Source: Escallonia rubra (taxonomy: Eukaryota > Streptophyta > Magnoliopsida > Escalloniales > Escalloniaceae). From it: a DNA stretch of 64,000 nucleotides. The stretch's first letter is position 1. Every line of letters starts with the position of its first letter. Below the pieces are notes generated by a model. It was given only the letters and a program-made list of their open reading frames with translations. It was not told the origin of the DNA and did not search any database. The stretch covers positions 81,140 through 145,139 of the forward strand of contig JAVXUO010001662.1 in assembly GCA_033065855.1 (NCBI GenBank), given 5' to 3'. Shown here one piece after another: positions 12,661 to 23,255 of this stretch. The position numbers and the translations under genes were made by a program.

Positions 12661-12879
12661 GCATCGGATATGTGAATTTTGAACAATTTTTTCCCATTTG
12701 AACATTGATCATTTGTTTGATAATTTTAGGTTGTTAATTGTGCGTTTTAGAATTGTGATTATTGATCAATGATTTTAGGTTATTAGCTGTGCATTTGAAG
12801 TAATTGCGATTATTAATTGATGATTTTAGGTTGTTAATTGATGATTTTAGATTGTTAATTGTGCATTGAGCATTTGAGA

Positions 12880-13555
12880 TATTGAGATTATTGACGGAAG
12901 ATGGGACCCAATTGGATTGAATGTGTGATTTTTGTTAATTTTTATTGCATTGAGCATTTGAGAATTGAGAATTGAGATTGTTGACGGAGGATGGGACCCA
13001 ATTGGATTGAGATACTTGTTATCTAGCGCAGACACGGACACCACGTCTGACCGACGGTATCCGACATTTAAAAAACAAATTAACGTATGCCGATGTGTCT
13101 GGAGGTGCGTGTCGGTGGGCGTCGGACACGTGTCCGGAGGCGTCGGACACGTGTCCAAAGGCGTCGGACACGTGTCGGTATGTGTCGGACACGTGTCCGG
13201 AGGTGTCAGACACGTATCGGACACCATATCGACACCCTATATGAGGTGTCGGAATTGAGGTTGTTGACGGAGGATGAGACCCAATTGGATTGAGATACAT
13301 GTTAGTTAGCGCAGACACGGACACCACGTTTGATCGACGGTGTCCAGCATTTAAAAAACAAATTAACGTATGCCGATGTGTCTGGAGGTGCGTGTCGGTA
13401 GGCGTCGGACACGTGTCCGGAGGCGTCGGACACGTGTCCAGAGGCGTCGGACACATGTCGGTATGTGTCGGACACGTGTCCGGAGGTGTCAGACACGTAT
13501 CGGACACCATATCGACACCCTATATGAGGTGTCGGAATTGGGGTTGTTGAATGTG
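12880..13555. repeat. Two ~283 bp direct copies carrying GGACACGTGTCC palindromes
   Basis: The block beginning TTGACGGAGGATG near 12980 recurs with few changes near 13263, so the copies lie 283 bp apart. A partial start of the unit lies at 12890. Inside each copy is a sub-array of about four GTCGGACACGTGTCCGGAGG-like units, each a palindrome around CACGTG. The open frames here (Cys/Pro/Thr- or Arg-rich) come from the repeat and are not genes. Confidence 0.9.
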
Positions 13556-13589
13556 CATTAAATTTAGGTTAGTTAGGTTAATGCGACAT

Positions 13590-14470
13590 TTTTAGCATGC
13601 ACCCCCTGGAATCTAATTGTGACTCCAGCACTGGCTATAATTAGCCCTAATTAGTCATGATTAACAATATTTTAGTAAATCAATTAACCCTAATTAGCTC
13701 TAACGAGCCTAATTAGTTTTAATTAACCCTAAGAACCTGATGAAATTCAAATTAGCTGTAATTACCCCAAATTAGCCCAAATGAACCCAATTATGCGCAT
13801 ATTGATTGTAGTTAGCCTAATTAGTCATAATTTGCACTAACATAACCCAATTACGCCTAATTAGCGCTAGTTAGGACTAATCAACACTACTCGGCACCAT
13901 CAAAACCCTAATTAGGACTAAATAACCCTAATTAGTCCTAATCAACCCTAATTAGCTATAATTATTCGAAAGTAGCCCTCGTTAACATTAATTAGCTCTA
14001 ACATAACCCAATTATGCCTAATTAGCCCTAATTAGGACTAATCATCACTACTCGGCACAATTAAACCCTAATTAGTCATAATCAACCCTAATTAGCTATA
14101 ATTATCCGAAACTAGCCCTCATTAACATTAATTAGCCCTAACATAACCCAATTAAGCCTAATTAGCCCTAATTAGGACTAATCAGCACTACTCGGCACAA
14201 TTAAACCCTAATTAGGACTAAATAACTCTAATTAGTCCTAATCAACCCTAGTCAGCTATAATTATCCGATACTATCCCTCATTAACATTAATTAGCCCTA
14301 ACATAACCCAATTAAGCCCAATTAGCCCTAATTAGGACTAATCATCACTACTCGGCACAATTAAACCCTAATTAGGACTAAATAACCCTAATCAGTCATA
14401 ATCAACCCTAATCAGCTATAATTAATAATCATAATTAACCCTAATAACCCAGTTAGCCCTAATTAGCCCT
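13590..14470. repeat. AT-rich tandem array of CCCTAATTAG units
   Basis: Short CCTAATTAG(C/G) motifs are grouped into blocks of 139-162 bp. The marker CTACTCGGCAC recurs near 13886, 14048, 14187 and 14349. The length difference is a missing GGACTAAATAACCCTAA segment in some copies. No coding content. Confidence 0.88.
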
Positions 14471-15211
14471 TGTACATCCCATAATTACTCCATGTTGCCT
14501 AGAGATGGTTCAATTACTCGTTGTTTACAAACCCTGCCTTCTTTATATTAATTGTTGTTTTGAGAAGTCCATTGGCAACGAGATGGTTCAACTCGTTGCC
14601 AACGAGTTCTATTTAATGTGGAATTGGTAACATATGGAACGATCTTTCTGCAGTTTTGATATTTCGGAAAGATTCTTGCATATCTTATCAATTTCTGAAC
14701 ACATGCATGCATAGAAACCCTTAGTTCCCGTTCAAAGGTACTCATTACAAAGTAATGCCTTGTAATGAGCCTTTGGATGTCCAGTTTGGACAGTTTGGAA
14801 AAGCTAATTGTTTATAAAACAGTGTTTTGACTCATGCTTTATGTTCCATGTTATGGATATTTGGTACACGTTCTTGTGTGTTTCTCCGGGTGCATACAGA
14901 TCTGGTGTTCTAACATCCGTCAAACCTTCATGAGCAAGGTTAGATGAATGTTAGAACACCTAATCGATGTGGTGTACTTGGAGAAATGCGGGGAGGTGCT
15001 GCCGAATTTTCCACAGACATGGGACTAAGCATGAGTTATTCACTGTTTTATAAACATGTGCTTTTCTGAATGGGATAGGACCACTACCTGTTCAAGAGTG
15101 GAGGGAAAATATGTAGACATGTTGTAACATTCATGCATTGATATTTACATCGGCAATGCCTAATCACTGGTCATTATTGAAGGTGGTATACAGTACGATA
15201 ATTCAGTCGTC

Positions 15212-15635
15212 ATGTCAGTCGATCGAAGTTGGATGAAAAGGAAGAATGCTGAAGATTTTGAGTGTCGCGTTGACGAATTTCTCGACTTCGCTTATGCGCA
15301 TCCTGCACATGTTGACCTTGATAAGATAAGGTGTCCGTGCGGTAGATGTGAGTTGTTGCACTGGAGAAAAAGAATTGAAGTAAAATGGCATTTTCGTCGG
15401 TACGGTTTTATGGGTGGATACACAAGGTGGACGCAGCACGGGGAAACGATAGTATTGTCGTCCAACCTGGCTAGTCAAACTGAAGTTAGGGATGAGGCAC
15501 GATATGATTTCCGAGATATGATTATGGATGCTGGGCATGCTAATGTTGACTGGGGTAACGACAATCCACAACTGTCGAACGAGGGGGCTCATCAGTTTTA
15601 TGAGTTGTTGAGAGCTGCGGACGAGCCGCGGTGGG
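15212..15635 (+). CDS. CACTA transposase, exon 1 part (transposase-associated domain), cut by insertion
   Basis: The frame opens MSVDRSWMKRKNAEDF and continues through FLDFAYAHPAHVDLDKIRCP, CGRC and a WHFRRYGFMGGYTRWTQHGE segment. This is the Cys-containing Transpos_assoc domain found at the N terminus of plant CACTA tnp2 proteins. The ATG at 15212 gives the usual short lead into the domain. At 15635 the frame is cut by a CACTA element. Removing it (15636-17386 plus one GGG copy) joins DEPRW directly to DGAPKHTRLSAV in frame, a canonical tnp2 linker. It belongs to the same gene as 17390-19199 and 23256-24587. Confidence 0.85.
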
Positions 15636-17386
15636 CACTACAAGAAAAAGTGTTTTTAGCGACGGATTTTTAGCGAAGGATCAATTTCCGTCGCTAAAAA
15701 GCACTTTAGCGACGGATATTTCCGTCGGTAAACGTCTGTCGCTAAAGATAGTTACCGACGGAAGTTTTCGTCGGTAAATATTTTCAGCGACGGACTTTTA
15801 CCGACGGTAAATCCGTCGCTAATTTGAATTTGAAAAATTCTACCTTCTTTAAAAAGCTTTTTTAAAAAAAAATAATATTTAAATAACTTTTACTGACGGA
15901 CTTTTACCGACGGTGAAAATCCGTCGCTAAAAGTTATATAAATAGACACAAACCCTAGTTGCTTTCTTTTCTCCCAGCCGCAGTTTCTCTTCTTCTCTTC
16001 TGTTTTCTCTATGCATCTCTCTTCTCTCTACAGCCCCCCCACCTCACCCCCGTGCCACACCTGCCACCGCATCCCCGCCGGCGGCAGCAGCTAGGCACGC
16101 GGCGCACACCCCGCGGGTGAAACAGCCACGCACACCCGGTGCTACAGTCCCGCACGCATCTTCCCCGCTGAACTCCATTGTCGCCGGCCACCGTATGGTG
16201 GCTATTTTGACGGTGTTAAACAAGGTAAATTTTCTGATCCAATGTTTGATTCTTAGTTTTTTGAACCCTTTCTTTTTATTTTTTTGCAATTTTAGAAGTA
16301 GGGTTTGGTATACAATTGGGAATTGGGAATTAGTTGATGCTGTAATCATTTAGAACAAAGACCATGCATGGGATGACGATTTAAGTTCCAATTTGAATCC
16401 ATAAATGAGCTCTAACTTTTGTTTTTCATCCTGCCTTTCAGTGGATCTTCTGGGTTGGTGTTGGTCAGTTCATCGGGGCCGCTCTTGTTGCTTTGTACCA
16501 TTAGATAATTATCAGAGGCATTCCTTTCAAGAGAAGGGCTTTGTACCCAACTGTTGTCTTTTTTCCTTTTCATGTATCGTGGGATCAAGTGTTAATTAGT
16601 GGTTAATTATGGTGTGTATATTACCATTGTCCTTGTTTTTTAAGAAGGGGGATACAGGAAGGGGATACTGGAAGGTGTGAAGTCATTCCTGTAGCCATTA
16701 TTTTGCAATGTGTTGTTTTTTAGCAGGTTTTTTAGTTTCATATTGAGATTTTGAATTTTGAGATACGTATTGACATCTAGCTTAAATCTTTTGTTTCACT
16801 TGGAATTTGGTAAAGATGAGTGCTAGTTTAAATAATTCAATTATTGTTGGATTAGTTGATTAGAAGTAACGGTCTAAAAAAGATTTGGCACTGTAAAAAT
16901 TAATAAAAATAAAAAACAGCCTTTTGGGTTTTAGCGACGGAATTCCGTCGCTAAAAGTCCTTCTGCAAAATGGTAAATATTTTTAGATATAGACTTTTAG
17001 TAATGAAATTGTCGTTACAAATCTGTTGGTAAATGATTTAAAGACTTTTAGCGACAGAATTAATGTTACTAAATACTTTTACAATGGACTTTTAGCGACG
17101 GAATTTTAGCCACTAAAAGATTTTTTATTCAGAAATTAAAATATTAGAAAAATATAGAAAATACCTTTAGCGACGGAATTTTCGGTCGCTAAAAGTAATT
17201 ATTTCCGTCGGTAAAAGTAAACATTTGCCGACGGATCACCAAAATCCGTCGCTAATCTTTTAGCAACAGGGTTTTTAACAACGGACTTTTAGCGACGGAC
17301 AGTCCGTCGCTAAAAGTCTTTACCAACGGATTACCCACTATTAGCGACGGAATTGTCCGTCGCTAAAAGTGGATTTTCTTGCAGTG
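15636..17386. mobile_element. Non-autonomous CACTA inserted in transposase exon, TSD GGG
   Basis: The left end is CACTACAAGAAAAAG and the right end TTTTCTTGCAGTG (one G/A difference between the termini). GGG occurs on both sides (15633-15635 and 17387-17389). Subterminal TTTTAGCGACGGA repeats identify it as a deletion derivative of the same family as its host element. It is 1751 bp long and carries a captured aquaporin exon. The insertion kills the transposase reading frame. Confidence 0.93.
16431..16545 (+). pseudogene. Captured PIP-type aquaporin last exon
   Basis: After an intact acceptor (TGCCTTTCAG at 16431-16440) the frame reads WIFWVGVGQFIGAALVALYH, stop, then IIIRGIPFKR. This is the C-terminal end of plasma-membrane intrinsic aquaporins, closest to PIP1-type proteins (WIFWVGPFIGAAL... 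then IVIRAIPFK). The stop replaces a Gln codon (CAG to TAG) and two extra residues are present. Only the last exon and some upstream intron appear captured. The C-rich exon-like piece before it (about 16020-16220, ending AAACAAG|GTAAAT) is not recognisably aquaporin, so the cargo may be chimeric. Confidence 0.8.
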
Positions 17387-17389
17387 GGG

Positions 17390-19199
17390 ATGGAGCTCCG
17401 AAACACACACGGCTGTCTGCGGTTAGTAGGTTATTACAGTTGAAATCAGACCACGGGCTGAGTGAGAAAGATTTTAACGAGTTTGTTACCTTCATCAAAG
17501 AAATACTGCCCGAAAGTGAAAAGCTACCGCCGTCGTACTATGACGCGAAGAAGATGATGAGGAAACTTGGGTTGAGCTATGACCGGATAGATGCGTGCAA
17601 TAACGATTGTGTATTATTCTGGAAAGAGAATAAGGATTTGTCATTATGTCCAGTATGTGATCATTTGAGGTACAAACCGGACAAAGGGGAGAAGAAAAAC
17701 ATTGCATGGAAGATATTGCGATATTTCCCGGTCACACCACGGCTTCAGAGAATGTACTACTCCTCCAGTACGGCTGAACATATGAGGGCTCACCGTGAGA
17801 CTCGCAGCAACGATGCCGATGTGTTGACACACCCAGCTGATGGAGAGGCGTGGAGGGAGTTTGACCGCAGGCATTCAAGCTTTGCTGAGGAAGTTCGGAA
17901 TGTTAGACTCGGTTTGGAAACCGACGGGTTCAATCCTTTTAGGCAGTCTACCACGCCTTACTCCTGTTGGCCTGTTATTATTGTCCCTTACAACCTTCCA
18001 CTAGGCATGTGCATGAAGAAGCCGTATATGTTCTTGTCGTTGCTTATTCCGGGGCCGAAGAGTCTCGGTAAGGACATAGATGTGTATTTAAGGCCGTTGA
18101 TTGATGAGTTAAAACAATTATGGAATCATGGAGTTGAAACATATGATGCATCCCTTAAACAAAATTTTCAGATGAGGGCTGCTTTGATGTGGACTATACA
18201 TGATTTCCCCGCATTGGGAATGACGTGTGGCTGGAGCACACATGGGAAGCTAGCATGCCCTGCTTGTATGGGCATGAACCCCGGTCATACGTTAAAGCAC
18301 GGTGGAAAGGCCTCGTGGTTCGGATGTCACCGTAAGCTTTTGCCACCGGGCCATCAGTTTCGTAGGCAGAAGGATAAATTTGACGGGACAATCGAGCGTG
18401 AGGTTGTCACACTGGACTACCCATCTGGTGAAGAAGTACTCTCACACCTGGAGGCACTTGATACTGACATACCACACGGTAAGGGTGTGCCGGATCGGAA
18501 TATTGCAGGGTTCGGGAAAGAGCACAACTGGAGAAAATTTTGTATCTTCTGGGAGTTAGCCTACTGGAGGACGCTCGTTATCCGAAACAACATGGATGTG
18601 ATGCATATTGAGAAGAACGTTTTTGATAATGTGTTCAACACAGTGATGAATGTCAAGGGCAAATCGAAAGATCACCTTAAAGCGAGAAGGGATCTACAAC
18701 AGTTGGGTGTACACCGTGAATTGCATCCTCGGACAGTCAGTGGGAGGACCATACTTCCGAAAGCACCTTACTGTCTAGACAAGAAACAAGTGGAGAAGGT
18801 CTATCAGTGGGTTAAGAATTTGAAGCTTCCGGATGGGTTTGCGTCCAACATATCTCGTTGTTGCAATGTATCGGAATGCAAGTTCCAAGGGATGAAGAGT
18901 CACGACTGCCACGTATTCATGGAGAGATTCATTCCTATTGCCTTCCGGGGACTATTGCCACGGGTTGTTTGCGAGACTTTGACTGAATTATCTCATTTCT
19001 TTCGAGATATATGCTCTTCTACGATCCGGGTGAGTAACATGGAAATGCTTGAGAAGAACATTGTGGTGACGATTTGCAAGCTGGAGAAAATCTTCCCACC
19101 TTCGTTCTTTGATTCAATGGAGCATCTGCCTGTTCACTTGGCATATGAAGTTAAGATGGGTGGACCCGTGCAATATCGGTGGATGTATCCCTTCGAGAG
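17390..19199 (+). CDS. CACTA transposase core (tnp2 and start of DUF4218)
   Basis: The exon encodes about 603 residues. KHTRLSAVSRLLQLKS leads into the tnp2 (Transposase_21) domain, with landmarks CNNDCVLFW, LCPVCDHLRY, RLQRMYYSS, the YNLPLGMCMKKPYMFLSLLI segment, TCGWSTHGKLACPACM and NNMDVMHIEKNVFDN. It ends in the DUF4218 region (SHDCHVFMERFIPIAFRGLL, then VHLAYEVKMGGPVQYRWMYP). Splicing at AG|GTAATC (19199) would continue to 23256. The apparent stop at 19201 is in the intron. This protein binds element ends and cuts and joins DNA. The interior is long and intact, but the gene is broken upstream and downstream. Confidence 0.88.
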
Positions 19200-19799
19200 G
19201 TAATCCTTAAATTGTTATAGTTGTTCGTTTACACTTAATGCGACATATGTCACTACAAAAAAAAAGGGTTTAGACGACACTAAAAAAGTGTCGCAAATGA
19301 TAGTAAAAGTGTCGCAAAGTAGTTTCCCGACACTTTTTTAACACTTTTTACAAGTGTCGCAAATTCGTCCGTCGGGAATTTTCCGACACTTCTTAGACAC
19401 GTCGGCATTAGACTTACGACACTTTTGTGCGACACTTTTAAGTGTCACTTATGAGGTTAATAGTCAACTTAGGTATGCGACACTTTGAAAAAAAATGTCG
19501 CTAAGTTAGCGACGCTTCCATTAAAGTGCCAGTTTTTATTTGGCGGCATTATCTTTGAAATGCTGCTAAATTAGCGACACTTGTATTATGTGCCAGTTTT
19601 TGTTTTTGCAGCATTATCTTTGAAATGTCGTTTTATTTACGGCACTTTTAAGCAATTGTCACTAATTTTGCCTAACATATTCTGAAATTTGTCAAGAAAA
19701 CATTAACCTAAAACGTGAAAGTGAAGTATTTAAGTAATCACTGCTCCAATCCAACACGAATAATGAACAACCAAGTCAATTTAATAAGATTATAAACTC

Positions 19800-20300
19800 A
19801 TCATTATAGAAATAAGCTAATGTCATTCAACTATACGATATCCAAAATTCGCATCTTAATTATATAACCATCCAGAACTTCTCAATTTCAAAAACATACA
19901 ATTGTAATTTCATTGAACAACTAAACCTAAAGATATATACATGTCATCCAAAATGTCATCATAGTGCATATCGGTTCTTCTACGTCCAACAAAAGCATTG
20001 ATGTATCTCTTCCCAAGATATAAACCTGAAAATAAAAAAGTTAAAAACGAAGGTTATAAATTTTAACCTTAATAACACAAGTCCAATTAAACCGAAAAAC
20101 TAGTCGACAAACAGAATGCATTAAGAAAGATGAAGACTCGTCTACGTACCCCATTTCATTCTTGCATCTTATTTTGCAAATCTTTTAAAGTGATGAAATT
20201 CTTCTTTATTCTTTTAGGTTGAAAATCTGAACAATTAGATCATATGTAATCATTAGTTACACAAAAGAAAGGGACAATCATCTGAAAAACAGCCATGCAC
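19800..20300 (-). other. Unassigned exon-like cargo in the inner CACTA
   Basis: The minus strand near 20025-19935 can be read as GLYLGKRYINAFVGRRRTDM then HYDDILDDMYISL. I do not recognise it. It may be the last exon of another captured gene. Confidence 0.25.
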
Positions 20301-20624
20301 TCTAAGTAAACATTTAGGTTAATGTAAACAGCCATGCACTCAACCAAGATCCGCAATGCCCATGCTTTCACCTATCCCTTGATTCTTAGGCATAACCCCT
20401 ACAATCCTTTGATAAAAGAGGAATCATGGTGGAATCATTTATGTGAATATTGTAATATTGCAAAATCGACCACTCTTAGTAGGTAGCTTTTCATGTTTCT
20501 GTTTTCAAGCATTTAACTGACTCAAACAATATATGGTGGCTCAAGTAAAAAAAGACTAACAAAAATGTCAGACATGCCCACTCAACATATATTCTTAGCA
20601 GAACTAGCTTGTTTAGGCTAGCTT

Positions 20625-21107
20625 CTCATCACGTACCAGCCTACCAGGTAAAAGAAAAGAGAGAATCCTTTCAGGCCTTGTTGTTTCTGCCATCATCTTC
20701 TTTTCGAGCTGCGTAAGCGAAAGCTTCAGCTGATGATATTCAGCAACTTCAGCCTACAAATTAACAAACAAAGTTGAGAGAGAGAAACAGACACGCAGAG
20801 AGAGAGATTGATTAGGCTGCAGTTCCAAGCGTGGCTACTTCCTCTTCTAGCTTCGAAACCTTGTTCCTTATGTCAGGCAAGGCCTAAAGAAGGGAGAAAT
20901 CATACGGTGTTGTACATTGAGCACAGGGGGAGTTAGAAACAATAGAGGTTGTTCAGAACAGACCTTCTCATACTGAAACTGGTGAAATGAATGCCTAATA
21001 ACATTCTTAGCAGTGAATTGGCCCTCAGCACGGCTCATCAAATTCAAAATTGAGTAGTAGCTCAGCCTAAAAGTACTGACCAATGGAGCTGGTATACCAA
21101 GCACCAT
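20625..21107 (-). pseudogene. Captured HEN2/MTR4-like RNA helicase exons (three consecutive)
   Basis: Three minus-strand exons with GT..AG borders run in order. 21107-20964 reads GIPAPLVSTFRLSYYSILNL and AEGQFTAKNVIRHSFHQFQY. 20883-20815 reads ALPDIRNKVSKLEEEVATLG. 20753-20625 reads AEVAEYHQLKLSLTQLEKKM and TRPERILSFLLPGRLV. Together these match the ratchet/arch region of MTR4-family DExH-box helicases, most like plant HEN2 (nuclear exosome cofactor). All introns are retained, so capture was from genomic DNA. There is no ATPase core, so it cannot be an active helicase. Confidence 0.75.
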
Positions 21108-21137
21108 GACAATAGTACAAAACCTTGTATAAGTTTA

Positions 21138-21439
21138 AGAACTGCTCATAATATCTTCAAGAATTGTTGCATCGAACACTTGCAGTGGTGACTCCAAATC
21201 ATGAGTTGCCATAATTATCATTGCCAAGGTTGAACGAAAAAAAGATTTAGCAACAGAGTAAAACAACGTCAAATTATGAGCAGTAGATAAAAACAGTTTG
21301 CTGTATCAAATACCTGAAGGGCTAGAATGAGAAAGCTCCACATTCTGTCAAAGCTTCTGAAAATATGGCAAAATGAACGAATATTTACAAAATTTGTCTT
21401 TCCCAACCATTTTGGCTCTGGCCTTTCTTCCGTATTAAC
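21138..21439 (-). pseudogene. Captured callose synthase (glucan synthase-like) exons
   Basis: The minus-strand exon 21439-21314 (126 bp, exact AG/GT borders) encodes EERPEPKWLGKTNFVNIRSF then CHIFRSFDRMWSFLILALQ. It is followed after an intron by AMIIMATHDLESPLQVFDAT and ILEDIM (about 21225-21138). These are the conserved blocks of plant callose synthases around the KTNFVE..RSFWHIFRSFDR motif and the next membrane segment. The acceptor before AMIIM is mutated. The piece lies between two parts of the helicase fragment, so the cargo is a chimera of unrelated genes. Confidence 0.78.
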
Positions 21440-22412
21440 CTGGAAAAGAAAAAAAGAACTCTGAAAGCAAAAATTTAATGAGAAAACAGAAACATGAGAC
21501 ATGAAATGGTCAATGTGCGTGTGTTTTTTGTGGGAACTGATCAATCAGTCTGGGAGCAATTTTGGCACGCAGAGGATCAAGTCATGACTGTAAACTGTAA
21601 TTCCTGCTTTTTGACTACCAAGTGTAAAGTCTTATGACAAACTTATGCTCTTTAGCAGTATAGATATCAAGAAAGAAGAGAAAGAAAGGCAGGACATATA
21701 TTACACGACTTTAAGCGGGCAAAACAAATAAGCTGCACTTGATTCTAACCAACTTTTGGATCAACAGGAAAATTTAAACTAAAATTCTTTTACATTACGC
21801 AATTCACACTTCTCAAACATGACATATTTATGTACCCATAAACATTTGCCAAAGACGAATTTAATTAGCTTGACTTCCAATATTTAAACTTCATTCAACA
21901 TCGCATTGTACAATGAAAAGAGGAGAAAGAAAAACAAAACTGATGATACATTGGATACTGATGATGATGCCTGAGTCATCCCAGCCATATTTACTTCCAC
22001 ATTAACAGTACATTACTTAATCATTCATTCATATAGCTACCTAATTCAAGGAAGAGAACTACACTTAGATTGCTAAAAACATTGACCAACTCCAAGTATC
22101 CAACGAAAGGCAAGGGCGCATCTCCCGAAGATAGCAAATCATGTGTAGAAACAAGTTAGCTAATTCAGCCTTGCATTTCAAGTTCGATTTTGACTAATCA
22201 CTTTGTTTCAACTGATGCGGCACTATGCTCAATGAAAAAGGTAAAAATAAAGGGATGCAGACTAGGAATTATCTTGTATCTAGCAGCTCACACACGCTCG
22301 CAACAACTGCAGACAGACACTAACACACAAACATTAAGTGAGGTGCATAAATTGTAAAGGAAACCAGTGACAAAAGATTAGAACTAAGCAAAATAGAAAC
22401 TGAATAGAGCAC

Positions 22413-22470
22413 CTTGACAATTTTGTATATATCAGAACCTCTGGAAGCATTTCCACCTTTTGTAAATGAT
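22413..22470 (-). pseudogene. Second captured helicase exon piece
   Basis: The minus strand reads FTKGGNASRGSDIYKIVK, ending at a GT donor. This matches the stretch just before the ...FSFSRRECE helicase motif of HEN2/MTR4-like proteins (KGGNA-x-GSDIYKIVK). It probably derives from the same donor gene as 20625-21107, but the callose synthase piece now separates them and the intermediate exons are missing. Confidence 0.6.
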
Positions 22471-22584
22471 TCCACATCAGAAATAAAATAGATCTTAGAA
22501 AAGTGAACTAATTGAGCAATGAAGTAACATAATCTCAATCGTCAGATGTTACATGAAACCTGTGAAGTACCAAAAGTGACATAC

Positions 22585-22636
22585 CTCTTACAAATTGCAA
22601 GTCCGTGACCACTGCCATCAGAATTTTTTGTTGCTA
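22585..22636 (-). pseudogene. Probable captured ethylene-receptor (ETR1-type) exon end
   Basis: The minus strand encodes ATKNSDGSGHGLAICKR with a GT donor directly after it. This resembles the G2 box of the histidine-kinase-like domain of ETR1-type receptors (ATRNSGGSGLGLAICKR), with the Gly-Leu-Gly motif damaged (GHG). The match is only 17 residues, so the call is tentative. A CDS-like piece ending in a donor at about 22717 (minus) is unassigned. Confidence 0.5.
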
Positions 22637-23255
22637 GTGAGAGAAACAAAGGGACAGATCAGACTGGTGAGAGAGAGAGAAGAAATTAGGGGTACGAAGG
22701 GGCATCTAGGGTTCATACCTCTGATTGAAAGTCAAGAGTCCATGAAGGGTAATCGCAGGCAAGATCCAGCTTAGAGAGAGAGAGAGAGAGAGAGAGAGGG
22801 CGAGATTGGTGTGTGTCTAGGTGTGTGGGTGAGGGGGGTGGGGCGGTTTCCATTGTTCAGCAATCGAAGTAGAGCTATTCATTTTTTTTGAGTTTCCGAC
22901 GTTTGACCCTACGCCTCATAGGTGCGGTTCATGATACGTAGTCGTTTAGTAACTAATGTTGATGACGTTTTATTTTAAGTGTCGCTATTTAGTGACACAT
23001 GGATGAATGTCGCATACTTAATGTCGCAAACATCAAAAGCGACACTAAGTTTGCAACACATAAAAAAGCGTCGGCAAGTTTGCGACACAAATATAATTAT
23101 GTCGGTAAATTTGCGACATTACGGTGAAAGTGTCGCAACTTACAATTTATTTATGACATTTTCTAAAGCGTCGGGAATTTAGCGTCGCCGAAACCCCTTT
23201 TTTCGTAGTGTGTTATCATTGATATTCCACCTAACTCGATTAGCTAAACTTCTAG

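Larger units (their letters stand above)
19251..23210. mobile_element. CACTA element with GTGTCGCAAA subterminal repeats in transposase intron, TSD TGT
   Basis: The left end is CACTACAAAAAAAAAGGG and the right end CCCCTTTTTTCGTAGTG, flanked by TGT on both sides (19248-19250 and 23211-23213). Subterminal repeats are GTGTCGCAAA/TTTGCGACAC types (19270-19520 and 22970-23190), a different family from its host. It is 3960 bp long, has no transposase, and carries fragments of at least three host genes on its minus strand (20625-22640). It lies in a host-element intron, so it need not have been inactivating. Confidence 0.92.

Noticed and set aside
12847-13561. Open frames rich in Cys-Pro-Thr-Asp or Arg on both strands
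   Set aside because: They are translations of the GGACACGTGTCC sub-array, open in several frames at once because of repeat periodicity, with no domain.
15215-15592. 125-codon minus-strand frame
   Set aside because: It is antisense to the transposase-associated domain, which has clear family motifs on the plus strand.
16009-16353. Open frames of 60-101 codons in the C-rich stretch
   Set aside because: Composition-driven, on both strands, with no domain. Probably leader-like DNA inside the CACTA derivative.
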